The position numbers and the translations under genes were made by a program. Positions 43,201-58,200 of a stretch of 64,000 nucleotides of DNA are shown in pieces. The notes below the pieces were generated by a model that saw only the letters and a program-made list of their open reading frames with translations, ran no database searches and was not told the DNA's origin. The first letter of the stretch is position 1, and the number at the start of each line of letters is the position of its first letter. The stretch spans positions 13,412,564-13,476,563 of the forward strand of contig OU862933.1 of the NCBI GenBank assembly GCA_917880885.1. The letters run 5' to 3'. The stretch is from Limnephilus marmoratus (Eukaryota; Arthropoda; Insecta; Trichoptera; Limnephilidae).

Positions 43201-46200
43201 CTAAAATCTGATTTAAAAATGACATATTTCTGGTTTTCTCTGGTAATACCCTCTTAATGGGGTCTGGAGAAAATCAATGTCATTGACAATGTGCAATGAA
43301 GTGCGACTGACGGAACTTTAATCAAACCGTCAATACTTTCACCCCGTTGCTTTGTGGAAGTCTAAATTGTGCGAATACAATCGATGATTTTTTATTTTCA
43401 TAACTCTGGACAATCGCGGTACCATGTAGGTACCCTAAGTAAAATACATCTCGTTCCGCGATGAAACTGAATTCCGAAAATTCTCAATAATATTTGGTTG
43501 TTTTGTATTTTTGTGTAGAGCCGATTTATGAAAAATATCTCAGGGCTGATGCGTCAGGAGTTAGGTTTTGTCAGCAATTCGGCATTTGGAGTGGACCAGT
43601 GGACTGTTCCAATTGCTCCCGAGTAGAGCCGGTCCTGAGGCCGATAAAGTAAGGTAAAGGCCTACATACTGTACGAGTACATTGTTGGACGATTCCACCC
43701 GTTGAAACAATTTTTGTATCTTTCATGGGTAATTCGGTCCACTTGTCTTTAATACAGCGATCCTTGAGATAATATATGGAGTAGGTACCTTAGTTAATCA
43801 CAGAAGAAGATAATATTAATAAACCTAAACGAAATTAATACCTAATTCTAAGTTTGAAATATTAGATCGACAACAATCAGGTTCAATTCAATTTGGGAGG
43901 CGGGTATGGGTACCGCCGCCAGGGAACCATTTATTGGATAACCAACACCTCTGCCATAGGTCACCCAAAGTGGTTATCTATATTTGGTGACTGGGTGCCC
44001 GGGGTCACGAGGTGAGGTTTGTCCGGGTCTTGGCGGCGGATGCGTCTATCCACCTGCTGCATGGCAAGCCGGATCGGGAGAGAACAGTTGAGGGAGTTCC
44101 TTTGACTTCACCACTCACCAGCCGTATTCTCTCGGAATATCGCCTTGCACCGAAGTGGGAGGGATGGATTCATACGTCCGTCACTCCAGTACACACTGAC
44201 CCCATATTCCTACCTACCCCTAATAACCTTTTCATTCTTTTCTTTTCTTCCTTCATGAACTTCCTTTCCTAAAAATACATTCCACACAGCATCCCCAAAT
44301 ATGACATAGGTCCTGAGGGGAATTATTTTGTTCAGGGCCTCCTGTGTGGAGCTAATGCAAAAAAGCTCTCAATGGCCGAGTGGTTAGAGGCGTGGTCTCT
44401 GTAAGAAAAAGATCCTGTGGTCGATTCCCAGTTGCGACCGTTTTCTTTTTATTTTCTGTGTCTTGTTCTACTTCATGTTTCGTTTAGATTTATGAGTATC
44501 ATCTTCCTCTCCATTTATTAAATATTACGTTGGTAGTTATACCTAACCTTCAAAAGTTATTCAAAATGGTTTTCCAAGAACATTATTAGAGGAGATATAC
44601 CGAATACGGCATACGTTCCTAATATGAGATAGTGGTGTTTCTCAAAATTTGAGTAAGGAGTGCCTCTGTAACCCAGCGTTCCCGATTCCCCACCGACCGA
44701 CCTTGAAAATGTCAGTACTGATCAGTACTCGTCCTGACGCCGACCACACCACACTGAGGAGTGATTAAGTTTTTGTGCCTCACCGATTATATATTTACGT
44801 AAGTTTCACTTGATTTTTTCTCAAAAATTTTTCTCCACAACATTGTCAATCTTTCACTGATAGACAATATTATTATTTAAATTTTATGTTTTCATAATAA
44901 TTTGAAGTTAAATTCAAGTGAATTTTATTATATTTGTGGTAATTATCGGTTCGGACTGGCCACGCTTATTACGAATAATTTTTAGAAAAAAACTTTAGAT
45001 TCGCCTTAATTACTATAAAAGGAAACTTTTTGGCTTTGGGGCGCCGGAAAATAATGCATTTTAATTTTCAATTGCATAAAACCAAAATTCTCTTCGCGAA
45101 CCGACACAGCGAAAATCCGCGGCCGTACCTGTCACTGTTATGTTGGTATCCTTGATAAATTAACAAGAGCTAATACGACTGTAGCCGACTTCGTGGGATA
45201 CCTACATGAAATACCGCGAATCACAAACCATGTTACACAAACCTAGCGTAGCCGCTAAACCACTTGAAAACTGGGATGTTTTTCTTGCCTTGACGCGAGT
45301 AGGCGTTATAAAGGGGCACTTTCTTTTGTATCACAAACCATGTTACACAAACAAGCCCGCTAGACAAATTTCATAATTACGTGCCTTATCCCACGAAGTC
45401 GGCTACAGTCGTATCAGCTCTTGTTAATTTATCAAGGATACCAACATAATAGTGACAGGTACGGCCGCGGATTTTCGCTATGTCGGTCGCGAAGTGAATT
45501 TTGGTTTTATGCAATTGAAAATTAAAATGCATTATTTTCCGCCGCCCCAAAGCCAAAAAGTTTACTTTTATAGTAATTAAGGCGAATCTAAAGTTTTTTT
45601 CTAAAAATTTTTCGTAATAAGCGTGGCCAGTCTGAACCGATATTTACCACATTTGTTTGTATGGATCTTGTTGCTAATATGGGATTTCTTGATGACCCTA
45701 ATATGGAATACTATCTCATATTAGGAAGAGTTTTTCCAATATGGAATTCTAGTAGAACAAAATGTCTTTTTACCATTCCAGGTTGTATTTTGGCCTGTCG
45801 CAGTCGAAACAGTGTGAAACAATGTCGTAGAAGAAACAGCGGAAAACGTGGGACAAAAAAATGATAAACGTCATGGAAGCTGTAAAATCGAAGACCGTGG
45901 GATATCAGAGGCGAAGAGTGGATCCAATGTTTAGCCTGCTGCCATTGAGGCCACTTTGAGTGTTCGGGAGTCGATAATATTGTTTTTTTGTGATGATTGC
46001 ATGCAAAATTTAAGAAATCAGTGTGTCCCATAATAGAAGCACTTTTTTAATATTGGTTTCTTCTATTGTTTTACCTTTCGTTTAAAATGAAGACGTTTGA
46101 GTGTTTATTTTAATATTTCGTTGACATTTTAAGTTCCCTAACTATATTTCCAAAGATTTCAATGTATAATACTTAATAAACGATTCAATTATAATTAATT

Positions 46201-49200
46201 AGATTTTTTTACCTAAGCAATTCCATATTCGGTACATCTCCTCTATATCCACCCTTACTTTTTGCTGTGTGTAGGTACATTTTAAAATAATACGGCCCTT
46301 TGTTTTCAGGGTCTTCGGTATTTATAACTTCACTGGTCCAGCTCTGGTCGTCAACGACTTGGAACTTATAAAGCGTATCACAGTCAAAGACTTTGATCAT
46401 TTCACGGACCACGGTCAAGTGATAACTGCTACTGACAATGATCCACTTTTTGCTAAAAATCTCTTCAGTATGAGAGGTATAACAACAATTAAAAAAAAAA
46501 CATACAAAGCATATTTTAGCTTTTGGTTACTTTATCGATCCTTTGTTATTTATTCGAAATGTCACAACATTGTGTTTGTTTAGTAGTTTTTCGAAAAATA
46601 TGTAAATGTACCTACGTTAATTAATTTTCAGGGGGGAAATGGCACAACATGAGAAGCTCATTGAGTCCGGCTTTCACCGGATCAAAAATGAAGGAAATGA
46701 TGCCTTTTGTCACAGAATGCTCCGAGCGATTTATTGAACACGTGAAGAAGGAGGTTGGGTCAAGTAGTGGTGAGATTTGATGTTTTTTACAGCCACCTAA
46801 ATTCATGAATTATAGCAATAATTGTGACCTTGAGGTGGCATGCCACAAAATGACGATTGCACCTTAGCGTCCTTACTGAGAATGTGAACTCAATTGTTAT
46901 TCAAATTAATAGATAACTTTGTATTAACCACTTAATTATTTACAAAAAACCGACATGTTTCGTCCGCAAAGCTGACTTCTTCAGGGTTTTGACAGAACTA
47001 ATTTTAAAAATAAACATTCATAGGTAATTGTTATTGTTCTTCGGAGCATTGAAAAACACTAAAATCAGCTACAGCATTCTCTCTAAAAAAAATATGTTCC
47101 GTAGATTGTAAAAAAAACCGTAAAGAATATATATTATATTCAGTGGCGGACTAAGGGGGGGGCGGGGGGGGCGGCCCGCCCCGGGCCCCCGCTTCTGGGG
47201 GGCCCCCAAACTCCTCCATGTTCCCTTGATCAAATCCTAAACATGCCTTTAAGGCACCACGACACTGTAAATTTTTTTTTAAATTTTTTGAAAGATGCAC
47301 TTGTTAAGAATGCTCTCACCAATTTTTTTAAAGAAATTCGGTAAATTGATAGAGATACAACATTTTATGTGAAACCTTTTGAAACAGTTTTGAATTATCC
47401 TTCGGCAAAACTTTGAATGCCTTTTTCTCGAAATTTTTCAACCTGGTTGATAACATATTAAACAAACTATACATCCGATTTGTATTCAATGTAAGGGAAT
47501 TTCGATATCTTAAAAAAAAGATAAAAATGGCGGCCGGCGAATTTTATTTTCAATTTTTTATAGTAAATTTTCATCGTTCACAAAAATAAAAATAAATTGG
47601 AAGGGGGCCCTTTATAAAACAATCCCTACGTGGTGTCATAGTCAGGGCTGGATTAAACATGTTGGGGCCCCTAGGCTTTGCACGTCTCGGGGCCCCTTTA
47701 CCATAGGGGCCCCTAGACCTAGTGGCCTACACTGCTGTGTGGAGAATACGGTCCTGCCAGGGCCGGCTTAAACATTTCGGGGCCCCTAGGCAATGCACGT
47801 CTCGGGGCCCCTTTGCTCTAGGGCCCCCTACCCGATGCGGGGCCCCAAGGCAGTTGCCTACACTTCTTATGGATAATACGACCCTGGCTACAGTTACTGG
47901 ATTTTAAAAAGCAGTGCCTTATACTGACTTATGGACAATACGGCCCTGCAAGGACAGGCTTAAACATGTTGTGGCCCCTTTACCCTAAGGGCCCTTATTC
48001 GATGCGGGGCACCTAGGCAGTTGACTACACGTCTTGTGGATAATACGGCCCTGGCTACAGTGACTGGATTTTCAAAGGAAGTGGCTTACACTGCCTGGCA
48101 GGGCCGACTTAAACATGTCGGAGCCCCTAGGCAATGCACGTCTCAGGGCCCCTTTACCATAGGGGCCCCTACCCGATGCGGACCCCCCTAGGCAGTTGCC
48201 TACACTTTTTATGGATAATACGGCCCTGGCTATAGTTACTGGATTTTCAAAGGCAGTGCCCTATACGTCCTTATGGACAATACGGCCCTGCTGGGACCAG
48301 CTTAAACATGTTGGGACCCCTTTACCCTAAGGGCCCTTATCCGATGCGGGGCACCTAGGCAGTTGACTACACGTCTTATGGATAATACGGCCCTGGCTAC
48401 AGTGACTGGATTTTCAAAGGCAGTGGCCTACACTGCCTGGCAGGGCCGACTTAAACATGTCGGGGCCCCTAGGCAATGCACGTCTCAGGGCCCCTTTACC
48501 ATAGAGGCACCTAGACGATGCGTGGTCCCTAGGCAGTGGCTTACACTGCTTTGTACACAATATGGCCCTGCCAGGGCGGGCTAAACATGTCGTGGCCCCT
48601 AAGAAATGAACGTCTCAGGGCCCCTTTACCATAGAGGCACCTAGACGATGCGTGGTCCCTAGGCAGTGGCTTACACTGCTTTTTGCACAATATGGCCCTG
48701 CCAGGGCGGGCTAAACATGTCGTGGCCCCTAAGAAATGAACGTCTCAGGGCCCCTTTACCCTAGGGGCCCCTACCCGATGCGGGCCCCCTAAGCAGTGGC
48801 CTAGACTGCCTTATGGACAATCGGGCCCTGCCAGGACCGGCCTTAACATGTCGGGGCCCCTAGACAATGCTCGTCTCGGGGCCCCTTTACCCTAGGGGAC
48901 CCTCCCCAATGTGGGGTTTTTCTAATATGTTGTCAACCAAGTTGAAAAACAAAAGACAATTCAACACACAAACTGCTTAAAACGGTTTCATATAAGATGC
49001 TGTGGGTATCTCCGTCAATTTTACGAATTTCCTTCAGTAGGTATATGGTGAAAGATTATTAACAATGGATCTTTTAGAAAATGAATTTAAAAAAGCGACA
49101 ATTTTTTTTGTGTCGTGGCGCCTCTAAAATGTGCTTAGTACCTATCTAAGGGGGCCTTTAAAAAATCCCTATGTGGTGCCATAGTGACTGGATTAGTTTA

Positions 49201-52200
49201 AGACTTGGTGCATGCAAATCGGATGTAAAGTTTTTCTAATATGTTATCTAATCATTATTTCTAATATGTTATCAGTTTTTATAATATGTTAAAAACGTAG
49301 TTTTGAGAAAAACGCGTTCAAATTCTTGCTGAAGGATAATTCAACATACACAATGTTTAAAACGGTTTAATATAAAACGGTGTATCTCCGTGAATTTTTA
49401 GAATTTTCTTAAAACATTTTATGATAGAATTATTAACAAATGCATCTTTCAAAAAAGGAAATTAAAAATAAAAGGAAATAAATTTTACAGATCCCTGGTG
49501 CCTCAAAGCCTTGTTTAGGTTTTGATAAAGGGAACACGGAGGTGCTTGGAGGCCCCCAGGACCAAAGGTCCGTGTGATCTGAATAAAAATCTTGTAAAAT
49601 TAAATCAACTTTTACTGGGGGGGGGGCCTCATTCAGCTTTGCCGCCCCGGGCCTCTGACGGGCTTAGTCCGCCACTGATTATATTATAACAGTTTTTACT
49701 CAATTCAATAGTTTTTTGCATCTAAGCTTGTTTTCTTTGAATAAGTCTCCCGATCTTCTTTGATATCCGATATGATATTCATTTTGAATTTGTAGTTAAT
49801 TTCGGAACCTAAATATGTTATATTTTAATATTTATAATTAGATTTGACACTGGGCACTAGTAGATGGCTTCACTTGGAGTTCATTAGGACCATTACTCGA
49901 CCGATCTAGGTCATAATGCATGGCCATTCGGAAAAGTTAGTAAACATCTTGCCACACGTTTGTCTGTTTGAGATTCCTACTACATGATAGGTAGGTACCT
50001 ACCTCATCGTCGTACCTACTGGGTGACATTTATTGCAGAAATTTTAAGAGAAATGAACAATCATCTTGTTTTGTAATAGTGATCCAGCTATAGAAATTAT
50101 TTTGTGTTTTCTTTGTCAGGAAAAGGCTATATGGAAATAGAGGTGAAGGATCTAATGTCCAAATTGACCAACGACATCATTGCATCCTGTGCTTTTGGTG
50201 TCCAAACTGACTCATTTAATGACCCTGAAAATGAGTTCTACAAAATGAGTAAAAAACTCACCAGTATTAAATTAAAAGATGCCATAAAAGTGCTGTCAAC
50301 TGTCATGTTTCCACGCTTGAGAAAGGTTGGTTAAAAAAGAAAAACCGTTTAAAAATGATTTACTATACTTCCCACCCATTGATATTCCCACCGCGATGCA
50401 GAGCGATGTGTCGAAAGAGTACGGCTGGAGAGATCCAATGAATTGTTACAGGGGCGCGGCAGAACCCATACCCGCACCACCAGCGATGTGATTTTTTCCT
50501 AAAAATATGAACTTTTGTTAAACTATCCGTTTAATTTGAACCTGAACATTCCGCCGAAAGCTGCGTTGTAATTTCTCACCCTTGCTCAAACACGATACTT
50601 CGAAAACATCTCTTGGATTTTAGGTTATCAATCTACAAATGATGGACGACAATGTGACGATCTTCTACAGGTTCATAGTGATGGACATCATCAAACAAAG
50701 GAACAAGTCTGGCCTCATCCGCAGAGACATGATCCATCTGCTGATGCTGGCGATGAAAGGGTCCCTACACGAGGAAGACACTACAGAAGCCCTCAATGAG
50801 GATATTGGGTTCGCCACTGTTCAGGAGGAGTTAAAAGGAAACTCCGTCAGAGGTTGGGTTATAAATATTATGTTGTGTACGATAAGGTATGACAGCATGT
50901 GAGGGGAGCGGATGGAGAGATTCTTAGAAAATGGTCACAGAGAAGGGAGAAGATAGTTCTCGTTTTCACGAATTGAAACTGCGATTTGCTAATACTGTCT
51001 TTATTCATAATTTGCTATGAATAAAGACAGTGCTAATCCCACGTTAACGCGATTAATCGTTAGATCGGCCTCCGTTTTTTAAATTTTATTTTGTATTTCA
51101 GACAGCCATGATGCTCAAATATTTACATACATTTTTTGGTGAGAAGATGGGGAAGAGGAAGTATCTGGCTATTCAAATCTGATCACCAAATACGGCTAAA
51201 GCCATCTTAAGTAACGTTTCAATTCTGAATGGTGGTCTTACACCAGAGCGATACTAAGAGCACTCTGGAACGAGCAGCAAATATACTATATATTATTTTT
51301 AAATTGTGAAGCGCACGCCGGGATTCGATTCTGCGACCTTCGGATTGTGAGCCTTACCCCTCGAACACCTCGACTGTCATGTGTGAGAAAGAGGCCTTTT
51401 TTGGCCCGGAGCTCTGTATACCAGTATTTCAAAAGTTAAAACATGCATAAAACATGAGCCATTACAGCAATACATTAATTAATCTATTTAATAATAATTA
51501 GAAATAAATGTAATTTATTACATTGCTATTGTTATCTGATGTTTTATATCAAGTACACTTGAAGCTCTAAAGATGCGCCGATAAGAGGACGATAAATTAA
51601 AGTGATGAAAATTATGAAATTTGGAATAGACTGAAGAATTCGCTGCTGTTTCTTCTGATAACGATAAAAAAATTAATCATTGAAGACAACATTAACGGCC
51701 CTCAAACGAAAATGTGAAACCGAAAAGATAGAAAAAAGATTCAGGCGCGTCTAGGAATTTAATTGAATACAAAGAGGTCCTGGGATCAATTTTAGAAGTG
51801 ATTAATCTATCTTTATCTTTTAGTATCTTTTCTGTTTTACATTTTTCATTTGAGAGTCGTTAATATAATCTTCAATGATTAAATATTGCAATTTGGGGTT
51901 TTACTCGTTAAACAATTTCACTGAAAAAAAATTAAATCTCTTGCTGGGTCTTTTAATTGTAACCATCTTTGAAGTGCTGCAGTAGCACGAGAGCCCAACA
52001 AAATTTTATGTTAGATACATAGACATATGAATATTAATAGACCTGCCCTAAGCGATAAAAGCGTATTATTTCCCCCTCCCCATACCGGTTCCATTGGAAC
52101 CGGCTGGGATCGAGTATGGCTTCGCGTGAATCTAAAAAATGTCCCGTCATCATTCTTCTGTGAGCCAGCGTCGAGCACTCATCGGTGCATTTTACGAAAT

Positions 52201-55200
52201 AACACGGCAAAAATAGTGGCTTGTGTTTTGAAAACGTGTAAAAATAGAAGTGAAAAAGAGAATAAACCCAATTGTCATATTACATTCCATAGGAAAGCAT
52301 TATTTTACTTTATTATAAGCTTATTCAGATCACATAATATGGTCGTTTTTGTAACACACACTATCATTCGAGACACATGGCGTGTGCTCATCGCTGTTTT
52401 GTGGTGTAAGTAAATTATGAAACATTTGTAAAAGTGTCTTAACTAAATACGTCAACAAAATATTGGACTATGAAAATAGGCGAACTTTACTTTGCTGTAT
52501 TTGGAATTTGTAAATTTGTTTATTTCGCGGTGAGCAATTCGCGCTCCCATGTAAAAAGGTCTATTCATTAAAGAGCAGAGTTTACTTTTAAAAACTAAAT
52601 GGTGATATTATAATGCGAGATGCCCATAAACTCTCAGATTGAGTTGTTGACAAATCACATATCACCGAATTCATCTTCCCGCCCTGCGCCCCGCTGTAGT
52701 TGGTTTCTTCCCCTCACCTTTATGTTCTGGTCTATTAATATTCATATGTCTATGGTTAGATAGTAATTTTTTACTTACAGTTTGGACGGATGACGAGATA
52801 ACAGCTCAAGCAGTTATCTTCCTATTTGCCGGGTACGAGACAACATCCACTGTGCTTTCCTTCATGTGCTACGAGCTGGCCAATACTCCAGATGCACAGA
52901 CTAAACTCAGGGAGGAGATTGACCACTACATTGCAGAGTCCGGGGAAATGATCAAGTACGATGACATCCGTAGCCTCGCCTATATGGACATGGTCTTGTC
53001 AGGTTGGTAAACTTCATGTTCCGATTCTACTAAGTTTAGAGCGAAGAACTGAGAGAGATAAATATGACATCCCCAATGAGGGGCATTACGTGAGTGCTGA
53101 AGGAAATCTTTTTCCTTATTTGACATTATGCTTACCATCATCTGGTAACTTCTATGCATTAAGAGATCAAAGTCTTTATCTTTTTTTAGAAAAGCTTTCG
53201 AATTTACTTCGCCTTTTCTTTTTTTCTAGTCCTATATGTTCGTATGTTGTGTTAGTTTTGCAAAATTTGGATAGTGAAGTTTTGTTAACTTATTTTTTAT
53301 GCCTTTAATTTTCAGAAACTCTACGGCTGTGGCCGCCTGGTGGGGTTACGGATCGCGTGTGTGTTAAACAATACATTCTGCCAATTAAAATAAACAACCA
53401 AACGTATACAGTAAGCAACCTCTTCATATTTCTTGCAACCATTGGTGCTTTTCATTCCCAATAAATTGTTGCATCCTTCTCCTGAGGAAGCAGTGTCCCC
53501 TGTTTAGTCGATCTGCTCACTTAGTTTTTTTTAATAAGCATTGGATACTTTTCTGGCTTTTGGACTATTGATATATATTTGGACGAGCACTTTATTCCCT
53601 AAAATCTAAAACTGAAAGCAAAAAAATTGATTTGTTTTATCTACACTTTCGTGAAGAACCGTAGTACGATTTTTTAAACTGATAATCTCATAAAACGATT
53701 ATAACACAGTCTGTAAGTTTTATATTTTTTTAATAAGGATTATTTTAATATTTTCAGGTTCAAAAGGATGACGTTGTGTGGATACCAATTAGTGCTATAC
53801 ACCGAGATTCTCAATATTACACAAACCCGAATAAATTCATCCCTGAGAGATTTTCGGAAGAAAACAAGGGATCAATCAAGCAGGAGACTTTCCTTCCCTT
53901 CGGTATCGGCCCACGAAGCTGCGTTGGTATGGAAAATGTACTTATAAAGAAACTTTAATTAAACTATTTAAAGTACTTACCCAAACGATTCATAACATAA
54001 TATAGTTGCCTCCCGACAATACTTCCAATAAGTTAGTACTATAGATAATAGAAACAAAGGGAGTTATGGCATTGAAGCGTGCCTACTCAAGTGAATGTGA
54101 CAGTATACTATGTATTTCGCAACCCAATTTTGTGAACGATTCGCTTAAAAACGAACATCAGATTCTGTGCAGAAAAGTCCCACGTTGAACTGAGCTGCAA
54201 ACCTTTGGGGGCATACATTAATTACGTGAGCTCAAAAGTGGGGAGGGTCTAGATCGGAAGAAAAACTGCTCACTTAATTGATGTTTGCCCCCTTGCCTTA
54301 TTTTAGTGAACTTTGCTTTTCTGCGCAGGGTCTGGCAAGGGCGTAGCTAGGATTTTGTTAAGAGGGGGGGCAGGTGTAGAAAATAATACCTCCTGGGGGG
54401 GGGGGGGAGGGGTGGCTAGAGAATTTCAGAAATAGGCTATTTTCGTCCATAAAAAGACCGCCAGGCACAAAATTCTCCCCGATTCGGGACATTCCACGGG
54501 GAGCATAATATATAATTCAATATTTTTGTGTCAATATGTGACGGGGAGGAGACACTAAGTAGTATCACCTCCCCGTCAGGTGGCACCCCGGGCGGTCTGC
54601 CCCCCCACTGCGTTCAAACGGTTTTCAGTCATCGTTGGTCTCATGTTTTAACACGACGCAGTGTAGAAAGGACCTCTCTATGTTACTTTTAGTGCAAGGT
54701 TAATATTGCTTTTTTTGTTGCGGGAAAAAAATGTTCGCCTCCTTAAACACTTCAGTAAAATCTAGTTTTTCGAGATCTTTTCTGGTCATACCCTTGTTCT
54801 GCCATTTTTTATAACATAGTTCGGCTTCTTGATTAAAATGAAGTAAATCGTAGTATAGGCAAAAACTTTGTGCTTTTTATTTAAAATCAATTAACGACGT
54901 ATTGAACATTATATTGTGCAGGGATGTAACGACATTAATCCGAAAGCAGGCAAATTTTGGTCACCAAAACGCTGCTCCAATGCAGATATTAGGGAATCTA
55001 ATTAAGGAATGATAATCGATCGCTTCCAAAAATCGCATGGAGTTTCAGCAAGGTAATTGGACCAATGTTGTTGGCGAGATACAATGCGTGGGACTTGTAT
55101 ATCAATTCTAAAGGCAGCTGCAGTTCTAATTGAAATATCTAAAATATTTTGTCTCTCTATGTCTACGTTGCTTCGATGATCATTTATAACAGAAATTATA

Positions 55201-58200
55201 CCTTTAATATGACTCACACATGCGTACATATTGATAGTTTCCGATTGTAAAGCATTGGCAATTTGGAAGGCAGGAATGGGTACCACCGCCCCGGGAACCT
55301 TTATTGGATAACCAACACCTCTGCCATAGGTCACCCCAAGTGGTTCGCTACGTTTGGTGATTTAGCAGGGTGTTTAGCAGGGTGCCCGGGTTCATGGGGT
55401 GAGGTTTGTCTAGGTCTTGGAGCGGATGACTAGGACACACTGAACCCCAGATTCCTACCCTCCTTAAACCCTTTTCCTTCCCAGAACTCTCCTCTCCTTC
55501 CTTTCCTTAAACAACCTTCCACGCAGCATCCCCAAAGATGACATAGGCCCCGAGGGAAATTATTTCTCTCAGGGCCTCCTGTATGGAGCTCATGTAAAAA
55601 AAAAATGGCAATAGGTTCCTCCAATATGCCTGTGTAATTGGCACATATAATGAAAACTGATTTAATAACAGCACAATGTAACTGATAGACACGTTTTCTT
55701 GATAACTAAAAAGGTAACTAACCAACTAACTAACTAACCATCACGCCGTTTCCCCGCAGGGGTAGGCAGAGAGGACGGACCGCCAAACAACTCGGTCTTG
55801 GCACACACTCTTTGCCTCACTCACATTCATACATCGTCTCATACATTCTCTTCTATTGTTCTGACTTTTGACATGGCCCGACTCAAGTATTTGATTAACT
55901 TGATCGTGCCACGTCTTCCTCGGGCGTCCCCGACTTCTTCTACCATTCACATTCGCGTCGTATATTCTTCTTACACTACTTTCTTCGTTCATTCGCTCTA
56001 CATGCCCAAACCATCTGAGGGTCCCTTTCTTAATCTAACTCAATTATGCTTACATCAGCCTTACATTCTTTGCGGATATCCACATTTCTCACACGATCAT
56101 ACATTGTTTTACCACACATACGTCTCAGGGATCTCATTTCAACAGCATTCAGCTTACTTTCATCCTTCCTCTGCCAGTTCCATGTTTCACTGCCATACAT
56201 CAGGGTAGGTACCAGGACTCCATTGTGGACTGCTAGCTTCGCTTCTTTTGACAGTTTTTTATTAGCGCCAACGGCATTCAGTCCACCATTAATGGAGTTA
56301 CCGGCATTCACGCTTCTTTCGATATCTCTATCAGCCTTCCCATCTCTCGTAAACACACTACCCAGATACACAAACTCATCCACCTGCTCCAAGTATTCAT
56401 CATTCAAGTATTCATCATTCATATTCTAAAAAGGTAATAATAAAAATTACATTGATTCTCACAAACAATAGGCTACCGACGTAATCTTTACGGTTTGTAA
56501 GCATTCCTGCACCTTCTAGGGGGGGCAGCTGCCCCCCCCCCCCTGCCCGTACCTCGCTACGCCCTTGGGGTCTGGTTATTTCAATATGCGCTCTTCAGCG
56601 GACGATGTACGACTGATGTCTAAGTTTATTCAATACATTCTCGAACCCTCCTGGGGCTAAACATATGGACAAGTGGTTTGACTCCAGCTTGTCCAAATTA
56701 TGACCAAATTTTATTTTATATTTTAAGTCTATAAAGTTATGCTTTTGGTGTGAGGATACAACGACGGCCAATGTGAGTACGTGCGGTTAGGAGTAGAATG
56801 TGTGTATACACAATGTACAAAAACTATCATACTCACTAACGAACTGTGATAATTTCATTTCTGATCATAATATACTACTCCTTGATGTAATTCACACATA
56901 TGTTAAAAGCACATCTTTAAAATCGTCCCAAAAATATACACATATTAATCTTAATAATCTAAAGAATGATATCATGCAAAATCCCTTTCATCTAAATATG
57001 AATGACAATTCGGTATTAAATTATGACAATCTTGTGAACTACTTGAAAAATAAAATTAATTCTAACAGTACCACTAAAATTAAAACAAAAAACATAAATA
57101 ACCCAGACTGGATAACCAAAGACCTTTTAAAATTAATCAATAAAAGAAATAAATTAAATCTGAAACTAAAAAAACAACCAAATAACACATTATTAAAAGC
57201 AGAATTTTTAAAAATAAGAAATAATGTCACTAAAAAAAAACGAAACTTAAAACAAACACACTACAGTAATCTTTTTAAAAAATGCGAAAATAACAGTAAA
57301 AAAAACTTGGAACTTAATTAATAATATTCTTAAGAACCAATCTTACACCTCAAGTAATTTTTGTACCTACTAAATTAATCATTAATGATGAAGTAATCAC
57401 TAACAATGTAGAGATATGCGACCAATTTAACAATTTCTTTTGCAACATTGGCTCCTCCCTAGCCGCTAATATACATGGCAAAGTCAAACACAATCCAGCC
57501 AATGAAATAACGTTGGTGCATGACAGCATTGAATCTTTATATCTTCAGCCTGCTACGGAGTTAGAAATAAGTCAAATATTAAAATCTCTAAAACAAAATG
57601 CAAGTGCTGGTTACGATTCACTCAAATGTAAGACAGTGCTAAGTCTCTCCACAGAATTGATTCCTATTTTAACAAAATTAATCAATCAATGTTTTAAAGA
57701 GGGAACTTTTCCGGATAGCTGTAAAATTGCTAAGGTGATACCAATTCACAAAGGTGGGTCCAAAACAAACACCTCAAACTACAGACCCATCTCAATCTTA
57801 CCAATTTTATCTAAAAATTTTGAGGGTGTAATTTACGATAGATTAAACAATTTTCTACTAAAAAAAAATTCTTATATAAAAAACAATACGGCTTTAGGAA
57901 AAAATCGAACACACTAGGAGCAATAAATGACTTAATCAGTAAACTTAGAAGCGGCATTGATGGTGGAAATTATATTTTATCTATATTATTTGACCTTCAA
58001 AAAGCCTTTGATACAGTTAGTCATGACATACTTCTCAAGAAACTCGAGAAAATTGGTGTTGTTGGTCCTGCTCTAAATCTACTCAAATCATATCTTAGCA
58101 ATATAAAGCAATTTGTTAGCATTAACAACCAAAATAGCAACTACGTTCCAATAAACTATGGAGTTCCGCAGGGGTCCATACTAGGTCCACTACTGTTCCA

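Larger units (their letters stand above)
54336..56567 (-). mobile_element. hAT transposon 7
   Basis: Ends CAAGGGCGTAGCTAGG / CTCGCTACGCCCTTG with an 8-bp duplication GGGTCTGG (54328-54335, 56568-56575). Carries a transposase fragment on the minus strand and was invaded by a family F copy and an RTE-like LINE. 54500-54610 resembles an end of hAT 3. In P450 gene 2 intron 8. Confidence 0.9.

Noticed and set aside
47722..48584. ORFs at 47722 and 48363 encoding similar proteins
   Set aside because: Both are readings of the GGGGCCCC tandem array inside a non-autonomous hAT.
52961..53308. 115-aa ORF
   Set aside because: Begins in P450 exon 6 in another frame and runs through intron 6; a shadow.
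53776..53958. 60-aa ORF as a separate gene
   Set aside because: It is exon 8 of P450 gene 2 read into the intron.
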